Source: Euglena gracilis
Taxonomy: Eukaryota; Euglenida; Euglenophyceae; Euglenales
Direction: 5' to 3'
NCBI GenBank assembly: GCA_039621445.1
Contig: CP154954.1
Coordinates: 4,268,714 to 4,332,713 of the forward strand
DNA length: 64,000 bases
Shown here: positions 1 to 12,400 of the stretch, piece by piece
How the letters are laid out: the number at the start of each line of letters is the position of its first letter
How positions within the stretch are numbered: position 1 is the stretch's first letter
The notes under the pieces: model-generated
Seen by the model: only the letters and a program-made list of their open reading frames with translations
Databases searched by the model: none
Told to the model about the DNA's origin: nothing
Program-made: the position numbers and the translations under genes

Positions 1-149
1 GATTGGTCGATGGTCACAGGATGCCAATAATCAGTTTTTCCCCCTGATATCGACCTGTTGTCGCCGAAGAATTCCAAATTTCTTTGCCCATTTTCCTTTA
101 TTTTTTATTGAGTGTGGGACGGCAGAATATTGTTTTTTTTTATTTCCTT

Positions 150-465
150 AATGACCTCCCTTCGCCAATCTTGTTTAAAACTATTTATCCATTTTCCTCC
201 TTATTTTTCATTTATCGTTTACCCGTTCGCTGTATAATGCCATGTTTGCTATTCTTGTTGAAAACTATTCATCCATTGTCCCCAAAAACGCCATGTCCGC
301 CTGATTTTGCTTTTACCGTTTACCCATTTGCTGTTTTCGCCATGTCCGCCAAACTTGTTGAAACCAAAAATCCATTTGCAACAAAAACGCCATGTCCGCC
401 TTATTTGCTTTTACCGTTTACCCGTTTGCTATTTACGCCATGTCCCCCAAACTTTGTGTACACAA
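150..465. repeat. Tandem repeat of about 100 bp, 2-3 degenerate copies
   Basis: The words GCCATGTCCGCC, TTTTACCGTTTACCC and CTTGTTGAAA recur in the same order every 100 bp or so. The last copies are the best preserved and the first, from about 150, is degenerate. Short open frames here are by-products of the repeat. Confidence 0.7.
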
Positions 466-479
466 AGGGATGTTGTTAT

Positions 480-625
480 TGGGGAGCGGGGGAGGGGGGT
501 GGGGGGTAGTGGGGAGGGGGGAAGGGGGGTGGGGTGTGGGGGGGGGGGGGGGGCGGGCGGGGGGGGGTGTGGGGGGCGGGGGGGGGGGGGGGGGGGGGGG
601 GGGGCCGCCCCCCGCCCCCCCCCGG
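480..625. repeat. G-rich low-complexity tract
   Basis: Almost pure G with scattered T, A and C, closing with a short C-rich part that can pair back on it. It is unlikely to be reliably sequenced and has G-quadruplex potential on the plus strand. Confidence 0.9.
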
Positions 626-1344
626 GCACAGCCAAATGGACACCACTTTGGGTTTCACCTGGCCTTTATTTGCAACATCACATCCATGCTGATGTGCAGT
701 TTGTCTACCACCTCCCCCCCACGTGACTGTTCGTTCACCTGGTTGAAGATTCTTTAGTCCAATTCAGGATTAAAAGTTGCGGCAAATCCCAATGGGATCA
801 CAATCTCGGGCACAATTCTGGCGTCTGGATAATTCAGGTAAAATCCTGGCTGAATAAATTCATTTTCCATTTCGTTTATGCTCTATGTTGCCTCCCGAAG
901 TCTGTTAATTTTTTGTTACACCTGTGAGTCTGTGAATTAGTCCGTGAGTTATTCCGTGAATTGTTTTCCCCTCTGTGCAAATGGGCAGCAAACGGACAGG
1001 GACTTTGAGTGATAACATACAGTTTAAAATGAAACCGAAAATGGATTTATTCAGCCAGAATTGCACCAAAATTATCCAGAGGCCAGAATTGTATGTAAAT
1101 TGTCATCCCGCTGGGAACATACAACTGACGCCCAGTGGCAGCTTCCGAACCTGTCAGAACGTGAATTTTTTTTGCATCCTCTATGCAAATGGGCAGAAAA
1201 TGGACAGGCTCTGACAGGTTTGGAATAGCATGATCTGCCACTGAGTGCAGTCGCCATGTTTGACATTGAATAACGTTTCTCTTTATAAAACAAAAAAACA
1301 AATTCCCGTTACTACCATGTTCACAACATGCCCTGGCAAAACTG
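626..1344. other. No gene seen
   Basis: Mixed-composition DNA. The phrases CAGCCAGAATTG / CTGGCTGAATAA and GGGACTTTGAGTG / GGACAGGCTCTGAC suggest a weak internal duplication around 960-1220. No coding signal, splice pair or RNA gene was recognised. Confidence 0.4.
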
Positions 1345-1515
1345 GTTACCTTAGCCTCTGAGGAGGCTCCGCGGAGCCTCCGCGGAGGCTGGTTACCTTA
1401 GGCTCCGAGGAGGCTCCGCGGAGCCTCCTCGGAGCCTGGTTACCTTGAGCCTCTGCGGAGCATGGTTACCTTGAGCTTCCGAGGAGCCTCCGCGGAGCCT
1501 CCTCGGAGGTAACCA
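1345..1515. repeat. GC-rich palindromic tandem array
   Basis: Three to four units of 45-65 bp, each beginning GGTTACCTT and containing the self-complementary block GAGGCTCCGCGGAGCCTC or a close variant. The array closes with GGAGGTAACC, the reverse of its opening GGTTACC. Every unit can fold into a strong hairpin. Confidence 0.85.
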
Positions 1516-1984
1516 AAAGGTTAGGATTCCACTTTTGCGGTAGACCCAAATGAAGCCAAATCAAAGGAAATGTCCGGAGACCTAATTTGAAGCCCTTGGA
1601 ACGCCCCATCTACCGGTATTTTGCCGCAACTGGTCGCGTAGCCCGAGGTACTACGGCCGTTTTTCGGCCGATTTTGGCCATTTTGTACACTTTTTTCCAC
1701 TGGTGGACTTAGCCGTTTTTGGCCAAAAAAGTCGAAAAAATTGGAAAAATTTTTTTTGCTCAAAACCCACCCGGAAGAAGTGTTTTCGAGCCGAAAATGA
1801 GCGTTTTTCGACTCCCCTGCCCATCATGACCCATGATGGCCATCATGACCCATGATGCCCATCATTTGGGCATTTCCGGAAATAATGTAAATTTACGTTT
1901 CCTCAAGATATTTTTGAAAAATCGATTCTTGGTCCGATTTTTGGGCCCCAACAAAATGACAGAGTCGGAAGAGGGAGGGGGGGG
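1516..1984. other. No gene seen; short CATCATGACC repeats
   Basis: Contains a small tandem of the word CATCATGACCCATGATGGC around 1823-1865, which is itself palindromic (CATCATG/CATGATG). No coding evidence. Confidence 0.45.
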
Positions 1985-2150
1985 GCGAACCAATCCTACC
2001 CATTTTGGACCCCTTCGCGGCTGAATGACGCAAGCCTGGCGGGGGATTTGGGGTCAAACGGAGGTGATTCGGAAATAAAAAATCCAGTCGCTCGCAACTG
2101 AATTAAAAAAGGGAACGGAGCCGGGATCATAAGATAATCCGCCGGTTCTC
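1985..2150 (+). repeat. Dispersed repeat, copy 1 of about 165 bp
   Basis: Matches 60286-60452 closely in the same orientation: ACCCATTTTGGACCCCTTCG, GGGGTCAAACGG, GTGATTCGGAAA, CAGTCGCTCGCAACTGAA, GGAACGGAGCCGGGATCAT and ATAATCCGCCGGTTC all recur in order. A weaker match to its middle (TAACTCGGGC...GGGGAGTTG) lies near 3555-3585. The minus-strand frame is partly conserved, but a coding origin is not shown. Confidence 0.8.
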
Positions 2151-2486
2151 CTGTAGCCCCTGTTCCTGTAGCTCCTGTAGCCAACCTGGAGGGGGTTCGA
2201 ACCCCCCCTTTTCTCCGGGGGTAAGCTTCGCTCGTACCCATGAAGGGATAAGAGCTCAGCAACCCCTCCCCCAGAGGGGTCCAGGGGGGGTTGGCTCCTA
2301 ATCTCCAGGGCTGGACCCGGCTGGCACCCAGCAAAAACAGCCTATATCCACTTGTCTTGGTTCCTTTTCCCGCCAAATAATTGAGTTGAGAACCCAAAAA
2401 TCGACCAAAAATGGCCATTTTTTTGTCCATTTTGGACCCCTTTTTGCTTTTTTTCGGTCCAGGCCGGTTTCACTGGCCCTCAAAGA

Positions 2487-2717
2487 TCATATTGCACCCC
2501 CCCCTTTAGTTGCATTAAGGCTTCTTGTCTGTTTATGGCCAGCGCTAACTTTGCTTCTGGCCCAGTTGAGGTGAGTGGCCAGGAACCCCTTACACCAGTG
2601 TTCTATTGTTGCTCCCCCTGGCTGGGTGAGTAATTCTGGTGTAATTCCAACGCAGTGGGGACATACTCTCCTTGTGTGGTTGGTGTGATTCCCGTGGGTG
2701 GGTCTACACCTTTGCAC
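2487..2717 (-). other. Doubtful minus-strand open frame with CPHC motif
   Basis: A 76-codon open frame on the minus strand contains Cys-Pro-His-Cys and, about 20 residues later, Glu-His-Trp-Cys. That spacing recalls zinc-binding tails of some retroelement proteins. No reverse transcriptase or endonuclease motif is visible nearby, and codon use does not separate it from background. It could equally be chance. Confidence 0.15.
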
Positions 2718-2887
2718 CCCAGTGCTGCTCTTGTCTCCTGCCCTCTTCCCACTTCTCTGTGTTGGAGATGCATGGCACGGGATGCACCTCCCCGGGGGAG
2801 GGGGGGGGGTCTCCCATCTGACAGGCAGGTGTTGGCTGGAAAAATGGGGCTAGCTCGCTGGACCCCCCCCCGGAGGGGTAGGGAGGG

Positions 2888-3170
2888 GTCCGGCTTAAGA
2901 AATTCCCTGGAATGGGGGCACAGGTTTACAATGTGGCTGAAGACATCAAAGTCAAGTGATCGAATTTATCGAACATTCAAAATATTGTGTAAAATAAAAG
3001 AGTAAAAGGTCTGGCAAGTTCTGTGACAAAAACTCCCAAAGCCCAGATGGACAAAAAATGCATGACATTGCCACAAGTGTCATTTGTGGTTCCGAGTCAT
3101 GATTATTTTGTATTGACATACCCTCCTCAACACTGCGGCCAACTATTTGCCAAACCATGGCATGAACACC
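2888..3170 (-). repeat. Dispersed repeat family R, inverted fragment
   Basis: Reverse complement of segments at 51230-51470, 58250-58470 and 63120-63350. Shared words on the family strand are GATGTCTTCAGCCACAT, GAATTTATTAA-type ends, TTGTCACAGAA and CGATAAATTC. It is the only family R fragment here in the opposite orientation, so the family has moved or been rearranged locally. Confidence 0.75.
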
Positions 3171-3824
3171 AAATGTGTAATCCCATCATGGAGCTATAAG
3201 CTGACGAAACGTGCCCCCGGAGCCCTCTATCGCCCCCCATTCGCCGTTTTGGCTGCGGACACGCCTGGCCCGTGTTCCGGCGTGCTTTTGAGGCCCAAAA
3301 CGGCCGTTTTGGGGTGTTTTGGCCCCAACAACCAGAAATGACCCAAACTCCATGGGTTTCTGGGCCAAAACTGGGGGCCAGGGGATCGAAAAACGCTCAT
3401 TTTTTGCTCAAAAGCAGTTTTTTGGGGTCCGGGATGCCAAAAAAACATCGTTTTGGGCAAAAGTTCTTTCGACTTTTTCACCCCAAATGGCCGAAAACAG
3501 CGAAGTCAAAACAGGCCAAAACTGTACAAAATGGCCAAAAATTGCCTGAAAAGGCTGTAACTCGGGCTGGGCGGGGAGTTGCGGGGCAAATCAAAATACT
3601 GTTAGGTTTGACACTTTAAGGGCTTCAATTTCCTTTCATTTTGCTTCATTTTCGACATATTTTGGAAACATCCACTTTTTTGAACCTCAAAGCCGCCCAA
3701 AAAATTAAAAAAAAGGAGGTTTGGGGGGTGGGGGGGGGTCGCTGAGCTTTTGCAATTTGCAATGCTAGTCTTTTCGGCCTTCCATTGCATGCAAATCCCA
3801 TTAAAATCTCAGCACTGTTCAAAC

Positions 3825-5300
3825 AAAACCTGGTCCAGCCAGCACTGTTTTTCCAGCTTCAATAAACGGCAAAATCAACTGCAGTGTTTTCACGCATAGA
3901 ATTTCTGGAAAAAAACATTTGAAGGAAAGAAGATCCATCTTAATTCAATTAAGAAGGTACATTGCCTTCGAAAGCTTTCTTCTCTTCAGCAGCCAATTTA
4001 TCACCAGAGGGCCAGTTTTAGCCCGTTTTGCTGTTTTGCCATTTTGCCATTTTGTGTTTTCACACTTTTACCACTCTATTGCCACCAAGAAATGGCTTCA
4101 ACCAGCACTGTTTTGATGGTTTACAAATCACATGCAAAGTGTGCCATTCCAATCAATGAACTACCAAAGCAAACAGGGGAGAAAGGCTGCAGAACTTCCT
4201 ATGACTCGGCCGACAAATATCATATTTGGCGTGTGGACGCTTCCACAACACGTGCTTCACATACTTCGCAGCACCGCATGCACCGCATGATGCCGCAAGT
4301 GCACCATGTGCGGCACTCTGCGCAACAATTTTTGCAACCACCACAACAAGCAAAAAGAATTGGCTAAAAAAGGTTCAAAATTGAAATATTGTTAAAATTG
4401 CAAAACAGCGGCCAAAAATGATCGACAATAGCTTCAAAAATAATTCAAATGGGAAACAACGCCAAAAAAAGGGGGGGAAAGCCAAAAATTGGCAACAAGT
4501 AGGCGAAGATGGAACAAGGACATCAAGAGTCAAAGGTGGCCAAAATGAAAAAATTGGGTGATGTTGGGAATGAGTGAACCTTCCCACACGGTGCACACAC
4601 TGCGCCACGCGGTGCACGCGGTGCCGCACGTGGTGCACGTGGTGTGGCAGCATCCCCCCCGGCCGGCCCTGGTCGTAACCCCGCCTACGGGGATCAGAAA
4701 GGTCGGCCCTGGTTGGCCCTGGTCTGCCCTGGTGGGGACTCGGCCAATAATGCCTCCAAACAGCTAAACCCCAACGACCACAACAATTAAACTTCAGGAA
4801 CTTCAGGGGGGAAAAAGACAAGAAACTGAAAGAAAAATTGCTGATTGTTGGCCCGAGTATCTGTATTTATTTCTGGAAATCACTCTCTGGTGGAAGCACT
4901 TGATGACGGCGTGCGGCAGACCCATGCAAAAACAAAGTCGCCGAGCCTGCATATCATTTTGGCTTATATTTCCAAATTGCATGCAATCCAATGCAACCCA
5001 TCCCAGGAAGGTTGAAACCACCACAACCTTCGGCTAAGCACAGCAATCGCCTGCACGCCGTCCGAGCTGCTCTGGGGCCCGTCCACTCAACCCGCACATC
5101 GGCACCGCAGGGCAGCGACAGAGAGGAGAGCATTTTGTTGAGGTGGCGTGTCTGGGAAAAGGTGGGAGTGGGGGATGGAACGTTGCAAATGCCATCAAAG
5201 TTTGGGATGGGGTCAAGTGCTCCCCCGATGTGTTCGTGTTGGCCAAAACAGACCAAGGGGCAAACTTCCGAATTGCCCACACCACAATTGCATAATAAAC
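3825..5300 (+). repeat. Dispersed repeat family R, copy A
   Basis: Shares ordered blocks with 51840-53090, 58760-59210, 59740-60000 and 63400-63900. Diagnostic words are GTCCAGCCAGCACTGTTTTT, AAAATCAACTGCAGT, GAAATGGCTTCAACC, GCACCGCATG, CGGTGCACACACTGCGCC and CGGCTAAGCACAGCAATCGC. It holds palindrome-rich GTGCAC clusters at 4560-4650. All short frames differ between copies, so no protein is supported. Confidence 0.8.
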
Positions 5301-5459
5301 AGTTTTTGGCAGGTATTTCTGGCAAATGCGAACACCAAATGCCAATTTTTCATGTGGTGGCATGGGAGCCCAAGGATGGAGAAATTCTAGAAAATGGAAT
5401 CCCTCCTCTGTTGTTGGGCGAAACTTGACCAGGTCCATATACATGGGGGGGGGGTAGGT

Positions 5460-6165
5460 TTGATGCATGTTTTGAAGCGCCTCCCCCGGGGTTCAGACAC
5501 AAACACATCACTAATTTAATCACCCTGATAAAAAGGTACCCTCTCTCCGGGTACCCCCTCCCCGGGCCTTGCTTCCGGTGGTCGACGGCCCAGCCCTCAT
5601 CTGGTGTGGGTCCTGCTCATATCACTCATTCACTGTTTTATTTCATTTTTGGATATTATTATTATTAGATATTTAGATTCAGAAATATTTTAGATTGGCG
5701 ACCTGTGAGGGGGAGAGGGGGGGTTGCCCCACCTGACGACGTTGGGCTGAGCGGAGTCCCTTCCAGAGGGCAAAGGTTCGCCTATTTTGGATTCGAAGAA
5801 AATTTTGTCCCAAAAATTTGACCTTCCATGCCCCCCCCAACCTGGGGGTGGTTGGGTGGTAGTGCAAAACCTCCACCCCATACTAAACAGAAAACTGCGG
5901 GTTGGATGTCAAAGGTTGGGTGGCGCCAACGGACCAACCATTGCCCAACTGACAGCCATGCCTGTTGCCTTTCCAATTCGGACACCGCTGTGGGTGGGGT
6001 AGGTAGGTCTGTCCTGGGAAATGGAGTCTTCAACAGCCTCAAAATGCCTTAAAATATCTTTAAAAAATGCCTTAAAAATGCCGTAAATTTTCAGAAAAAA
6101 ATGCATGAAATATATATTAAAAATAATAATAACTACACCTGGAAAAGAGCAAAAGAGAGACACGT
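5460..6165. other. No gene seen
   Basis: Includes a short palindromic GGTACC pair (5537-5560) and a small run of AAAATGCCTTAAAA-type words at 6040-6085. No coding evidence. Confidence 0.4.
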
Positions 6166-6582
6166 GTGAACGGGTGTCTTGCACGGCTTTCCACACGGGG
6201 TCCGTCCAGGGGTGGAAAGGTCCCTTTCCCACCCGAGAGTGCGCGACTCGCAGCGGCTGAGCGCGTGTGGAAGGCCCGGCGCGCTGGCGGGGCAGACAGC
6301 GCTGGCGGTGCAGACCGGAGGGGGGAGATCCCGGCCAAGTGGCAGAGGCACAATGGCGGGAGGGAGAGACCGCCAGGGTGGGCCGGCGGCGCCCGCGGAG
6401 AATGGGACGCCAAAAACGAGCCACGATTTCACCATTTTCACCATTTTTGTTGGGAAAAAGTCAAACACAACAAAAATGTTCGCCAAATCTGTTTTCGCAG
6501 ATCCCCGTGGTCGTGGGGGGCACTTAGAAACCCGAGGGGGGAGACTGGGCGACACGAGGGGGAATCCGACCCCACTCACTGA
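6166..6582 (+). CDS. Doubtful GC-rich open frame, possible exon
   Basis: A 138-codon open frame coincides with an isolated GC-rich patch (6170-6420) in AT-richer surroundings, and codon third positions there are mostly G or C. The product would be rich in Ala, Gly and Arg, with no recognised domain. The open frame runs on through ordinary sequence after 6430, where codon bias vanishes, so any true exon would be only its first half. Overlapping frames on both strands are also open, as expected of GC-rich DNA. Confidence 0.15.
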   Translation: MNGCLARLSTRGPSRGGKVPFPPESARLAAAERVWKARRAGGADSAGGADRRGEIPAKWQRHNGGRERPPGWAGGARGEWDAKNEPRFHHFHHFCWEKVKHNKNVRQICFRRSPWSWGALRNPRGETGRHEGESDPTH

Positions 6583-7514
6583 GTTCACATCAAAAATATT
6601 TCGCCCGAGTTGGAAATGCAAAAGAAGCACTTCTGTCGATTGGGGCCGAGATTTGTGGATAAGAAATTTAAAATGATCTACCATCCACAATACGCTCCAC
6701 CGCAGAAAAAAAAAACACAAACAACCTAGAAACGAGATGCATGAATAGAAAATTGGTTCCAGACTGAACGTATGGGCCACCTAAAATAAAGTGCTGTTAT
6801 CAAATTGTCAAGAAACAGAACGTTTGTATCATTGGGAACAGAAAGATTTGAAAATTTCGATTTCTGGCAAAAAAAAATTGGTTCCCAAATCAGGAAATTC
6901 TGTTGAATCGAAATCGTTTCTAATCAAAACTCTCAAAATCAACACACGCATGCACAAAAAAACGTTGCAAAAATAAAACAACCAACACAAAAAAAAGCGA
7001 GTTTGAAGAACATGTACCACAACAAACTGTCCAGCCATAAGCCTGGTGGGGGGCTCTGTGGTCCAATGGGGGAAAAAAGAACAATGTGCACCTTGATTAC
7101 CAAAGAACCTTGAATCTGTCTGTTGATTGTCAAAAAGAAAGTGTGAGGTGAAAATTAAGAAGGGGAGACTCAATCCACGAGACTTGCCAAGGCTGGTTCT
7201 CAGCTTCCAAGTTCCTTTTCCGGAAAATGGCACTCCCATGCCTGAGCAACCGGCGGCGCGTCCCACCCTGGGGGTGGAGGCGACCGAGGCGGAAGGCAGC
7301 ACGCGTGCAGGGGCGAGTGAGGGGTCGTCACAGTGCTCAAGGCACCGGACATGACTGGGAGGCGTGTGACCGCGTGACCCACAGTGGCGATTCTCCGGAG
7401 AAGCAGGGGAGACAAGCAGAAAATCCCACTCCTTTGGGGCATCTCTGGCCAATTCAGGAGGGAAGCGTCGAAAAAAAAATTAATCAATCAATCGATCATT
7501 AATTAATTAAGTAC
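6583..7514. other. No gene seen
   Basis: A-rich DNA at 6780-7010 and a second GC-rich patch at 7230-7360. No convincing exon. Confidence 0.35.
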
Positions 7515-7790
7515 CCGCCCTCCCCCCTTGTCGTACGACCGGGTTCCAGGGGGGGGGGTCATAACACCCCCATGACCTGCAACCTGCGACCGGGGGGTGG
7601 TCGTAAATGAGGGGTGGTCATACGACGGGGAGGGGGGGGGCGGGTAAGTAATTACCCCCCCCTAGTCGTATGACCGGGTTCCTGCAACCTGTGACCGGGG
7701 GGGGTCATAACACCCCCATGACCTGCAACCTGTGACCGGGGGGTGGTCATAAATGAGGGGTGGTCATACGACTAGGGGGGGGGGGTAATC
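7515..7790 (+). repeat. G-run/core array, two tandem units of about 150 bp
   Basis: Two near-copies (about 7515-7650 and 7665-7790). Each has an opening GTCGTA(C/T)GAC core, CGGGTTCC, a long G run with TCATAACACCCCCATGACC, then GGTCGTAAAT or GGTCATAAAT, GAGGGGTGGTCATACGAC and a terminal G run. The layout core, spacer, G run, core, short spacer, G run, core, G run recurs at 33.3, 33.6-33.95 and 48.0-48.5 kb with other core words. Confidence 0.75.
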
Positions 7791-9419
7791 GATTGCTGAA
7801 TAAAATTAAAATGCCCTCAAAAATAAGTGGAGAGTGAGGGATACGGCTGCAGGGGGAAGGATCCCGGGGTGCTGGCGGGCTTGGGCTGCTTTTTTTTCGG
7901 ATGCAAGTCGGTGAAATTTGGTCCAAATATGGTCAAAAGCGGGTGTTAGGGCTTTTATTAACCCCCCCACCAAATAACCTGGTGGGGGGCGCTTCCTCCT
8001 GGCAGCGGCTGAATAACTTGGTTGGGGGAGGGGCAAAAAAGAGTGTTCCAAAAACTTCGGACCCCCTTTTTAGGCAAAATTCCTTTACGGCGCTGAAAAA
8101 TGGACCCAAATAATTTGGCAGGGAGGGGGCAAAAGTTGGTTCCAACAACCTGGCTGAAAAAGGGTGGGTGGGGTCCAGCCAGCATGCACCTCTGGAAGTT
8201 GGACTCCCCTTTGGGGTCCTCAAGAAAACACTGCTTCGGATCCACACACATTTCCAACAGGGTTTTTTTAAGACCGGGGGGGGGGAGGGGGGGTCCCCCC
8301 CCACCAACCCCCCCCCGGGGGGCCCCCACGGGGGGGGGGGGTCCCGGGGGACCCACAAAAAATGGCCGAAAAATAGCGAAAAGTGCTAAAAATAGCATTT
8401 TTTCGGCGCCTGCGGCGCCGAAAAGTATATCCCACCCCCCTCCGGGGGGACCCCACCCCCCGGGGCCGGACCCGGCCGGACCCACCCACCCTACCCCCCC
8501 CCCCTCCCCCCCCGGGGGTCCACGACTAAAAAAACCCTGATTTCCAAGTGTGCTAGACAATTCCTGAAAGCGGAAATGACGTGTGCCCAGAACTTCAAAG
8601 ATGCAGCTCAAAAAAATCATGCTCCCAGATGCTGCCTGTTTTGTTTATGTATTTCTATCATTGCTTTAATTCGTTCGAATTATGTCATTTTTTTACAGTT
8701 GCTATGATGCCTTTCTCATTTCATATGTCAGTTATTTATTTGAGTTATTTTTATTATTTGTTTGTCCCTATTCTTATTTTTTCTTGAATTTTTTACAGTT
8801 ATTTTTACTTCTTTTTTGATTGGCAATACGTAGCAAGGGCCACTCTGGGGCTTGTACTTTGCCAGCCCTGGATCTGCCAGCTTGAGCAGAGGAGAGTGTC
8901 AGAAATTATTCGAAAATGAACTTCAGATACATCAAAAAAACAGTGATGCCATTCGCCAGCAATGTCATTCATTTGTACATTTCTATTTTTTTTATTATGG
9001 CAGTTCACATTCATGTGCTTTTTTGTTATCTCTTGAATAGATTTTTAAACTTTATTTGGCAACATGCAAAGCCCGGAGAGCCTGATTATTGAAAAGGAAA
9101 AAAAAAAAGATTTTAGCACTGGTATCGAAATTCAAAACGGCGGCTCCCCAGCAGATTTGAGCGGGAAAATGCCAGTGTGCGCACCTTCAATTATTGCTCC
9201 ACGTGGGAGGGTTTCACGGGGGAGGCTAGCCACTCCGCATGCTGATTCTTGGAAAACAGACAAAACATTCATTTTTTTCCCTGGACATCCTTCGCCAAAA
9301 TTTGCTCCCCGGCTTCGCGGCAGCGGGCAAAGGTCCCCAAGCAGGCCCGCCAAAGCCAGGGTTGGGGGGAGGTCCAGCCCCACACCGACACGCCCCCGCA
9401 CGCCCACACCGCGTCCCCT
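7791..9419. other. No gene seen; G/C runs and a hairpin
   Basis: Long G and C runs at 8270-8360 and 8440-8520 can pair with each other. A perfect short hairpin, CGGCGCC-TG-CGGCGCCG-like, sits at 8404-8421. The remainder is unassigned. Confidence 0.4.
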
Positions 9420-12400
9420 AGGTGCCCCTAGCAATGCTGAAATTGAGGGCGTAGGTTGGTTGTGGCATTGCATCCCTGGGGTCTGGGCAAGCCCGTTTCT
9501 GTTTTGACATGTGTCACCAGGGGGCAGATTGCCACCCTCTGCCTAGGATGGGGTGGTCTGGTGAGGTAATTGAAGAGGTTTTGATGAATAGCAGTTTTAA
9601 AGTAAGGGAAAACACAGCAGGTCCTTAAGAAAGACCTCTGTTCAGAAATCCTTGCGATATCGCAATTTTTGAAGTACAGAAATACAATAATAGGTAATTA
9701 GAAGAAGAAAAAAATACAAGCAGCATCTGGGAGCAGGCACAGAGCAACCTTCACTATATTCTCACTTTTGAGCGGCATTGTTTCATCAGCCACTGACTTT
9801 TTTGCAATCATTTGGCAGCAATAATTTGTTCTGCGTCTTCTTCCTGTTTGCGGGCATACCCCATTTTGAGGCCTGTGGGATGGTTCCACTTTTCATGTGC
9901 ACTAGAACACCTCGAAACGTGTGTGAACGCGAGGAAGTGTATTCTTGAGCACCCCAAAAGGGTGTCCAGCCCTCCGTGCACATCCAAAATTTCAACTATT
10001 TGGCATTTCCCTCGGAAAAAATTCGAGCTACCATGCCTGTCAGTGAGGGGTGTGGGGGTGGGGAGCGTAGTGGTGTCAGAGGGTGTGGGGAAAATTTGCC
10101 TGTGGAGGCACCAAATGTTTGCGAACCACGCTGCGTGGCTTGTGAGAATGACGTCTTGATCCACCTCATTCGGAGCAGCTCCCAGACCCAAACTTCCGAC
10201 CCCCCCGGGTTTTTTTTTTCCAGGGCTTAGTTCTTTTTTGCCTCATTTTGTTTCCAACGGATGGAGGCAGGGCGACCATCCAGCACGTCTCCAGCCAGAC
10301 CATCCCCACGTCCTCGCCCGCCTACCACCGTCGCTCCCCTTCCTTGTTTTGTGGAAACTTCATTTTGCATCCGTGAATATGGTCCGGAATTATGCAAGTT
10401 CACGGCGATTACACAAAAGCAAAAAAAGAATATGTTTTCGCATTGATCCCGCCCACCAAGCACCTGTGGCCATCCAGTCGCGCTCAATCACGCCCAGTCA
10501 TGCCCAGTCACGCTCACTCACAACCAGTCCACACACAGACATCCCAGTGCCAAAAAAAGGTTAAAACTGGCCAAAAGAACATTGGCCAAAAAATGGCCGA
10601 AAATACTCAAAAACATGCATAGGAACAAATAGCCAAAGACGGCCAGACACGGACAAAAAGGGAGAAGAAAGGTCTAAACGTGGCCAAAAGTGGCCACATT
10701 CGACATGGAACCTTAGATTACCTTGTGTGACACTTGGTAGAACACTTGTGTGACCTGGGGGGGGTGCGCCATGGCAGGGAGGAAAAAATTTTCGGCTTCT
10801 TCGGCCGATCTTGGCCAGATTTTGGGTGGGTAGGTGGGTGGTTGACCACCCCGGGGGGGGGGGTCGTGGGTGGGTTTGGGCCTGGGAAGAAGTGCCCCCG
10901 GGGTCACTCGGTGGATCTATGCACGGACCCCCCCCCATGAGTGTCATCAAAGCCAGTCACAAACAATAGGGCCCAGTGGTGCCCAGTCATTTCACAGGTG
11001 CTTTCCCGCAAACCTTTGCAATGCATTTGCATGCATTCACTGAAATGGTATCTGATAAAGAGGAATGCGCCACTGGGGGAAGTAGCACAGCCGCCGCAGG
11101 AAGAAAAATGTAGCAGAGCACCCGAACCTCACTACTTCCTTTGGTTGGATGGGCGAACATGAAAAGTGGGGACGAGAGAAAATATCATCGTGGTTCGGTG
11201 AACTCGTTTGATGAAAACCACTGGACTTAAACAAACCCTGTGAAACCAGCTGACGGGCATCTGCAGGGGACTTCACGCAGACGGGCAAGCACCTATAGTT
11301 AAGCCAAAGAGTGGCTCATGTTAGGCAAAAAAAAAAAAAAAAAAAAGCCATGGTAAACAGCTCGTGGAGGCAACTACTGGCAGGATTCCCAGTTTGCGCC
11401 ACTTCCACACCTCAATGGTAGCAAGCTTGCTACAAGGCTTTCGGGCAGCGACTCCCAAAGGAATGGGGAGAGTCTTCTTTGGGAACAGAGTTTTTGGGGC
11501 TTCTAGTGAATTTATTTTACTCCGAAGCATACCGAGCTTCGGTCTGGATTCCACTTACCAAATTCAAAAACTACGACAAGTGCGCAAAATCCGCACATAA
11601 CCCTCGTGACCCAGCAGGCTTGACTTCGAAATTAACTCGCCAATTCAGTATTCAGCAAAACTGAAGAATCCTGGGCCCGAAGCAGGAGAAAGCGTGGGAA
11701 GCTGTATACTTAAATGTCGGCCGGGGGCGATTGGTTTATGGACGCAGGCTCAATCAGTCAAACTTACTACTTTCAACTGCTGAAAGCCAACTCCACTCCT
11801 TGAACCAGAAACTCAGGAAGTCATACACAAAAATATTGAAAACCCCCAAGTATAACCCCCCCAAACACAAAGCCTGCCAATGGTGCCATTCAGGAGAAAG
11901 CCAAAAAAATTTGGGTGGGTGGATGTATGCATTTTTTGGGGAAAAAAGGGATGCACAACAATTTTGGTATAGGTCACCCAGATAAATTTGACGTCCCCCC
12001 CCCCAAAACACACACACACACCTATTGCATTATGAGACCCAGGCTTTGCATTGGGATCCCGGGGGGGCCGAAAACTAGCTAATCGAGAAGCCACTAGCTG
12101 GACCCCTCTCTCCTGGGAAGTCCGGGGTCCGGGTCCACCAGGTCCCTCAACTGGAAAAGTCACACCAACTGTCTGACCAAATGGAAATGGGTTTTTGGTG
12201 TATTTTTTTTCTTCGAATGGTTTTGTTCCAATTTTTGGCAGCTTTTTGGGTTCAAATAAAAAGTTTCCGGTAGCGATCCCCATATGTTGGGAGGGGGTGT
12301 CCGGACCCCCACCCCTCACCTCCATGGCAGGTTTCAAAAGAAGCGAAATTTTTTCCTCTAGCGCTGCGACATCCCAGCAAGACATGAGGGATCGTTGGGG

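Noticed and set aside
2190-2205. GGTTCGAACCCC resembles a tRNA B box
   Set aside because: No A box, anticodon arm or acceptor stem can be formed with the flanking sequence; the surrounding GTAGC-type repeats do not fold as a tRNA.
9540-9620. Diversity-generating retroelement signature between tandem copies
   Set aside because: Changes affect both A and G and go to one base only, no reverse transcriptase is present, and the context is eukaryotic.
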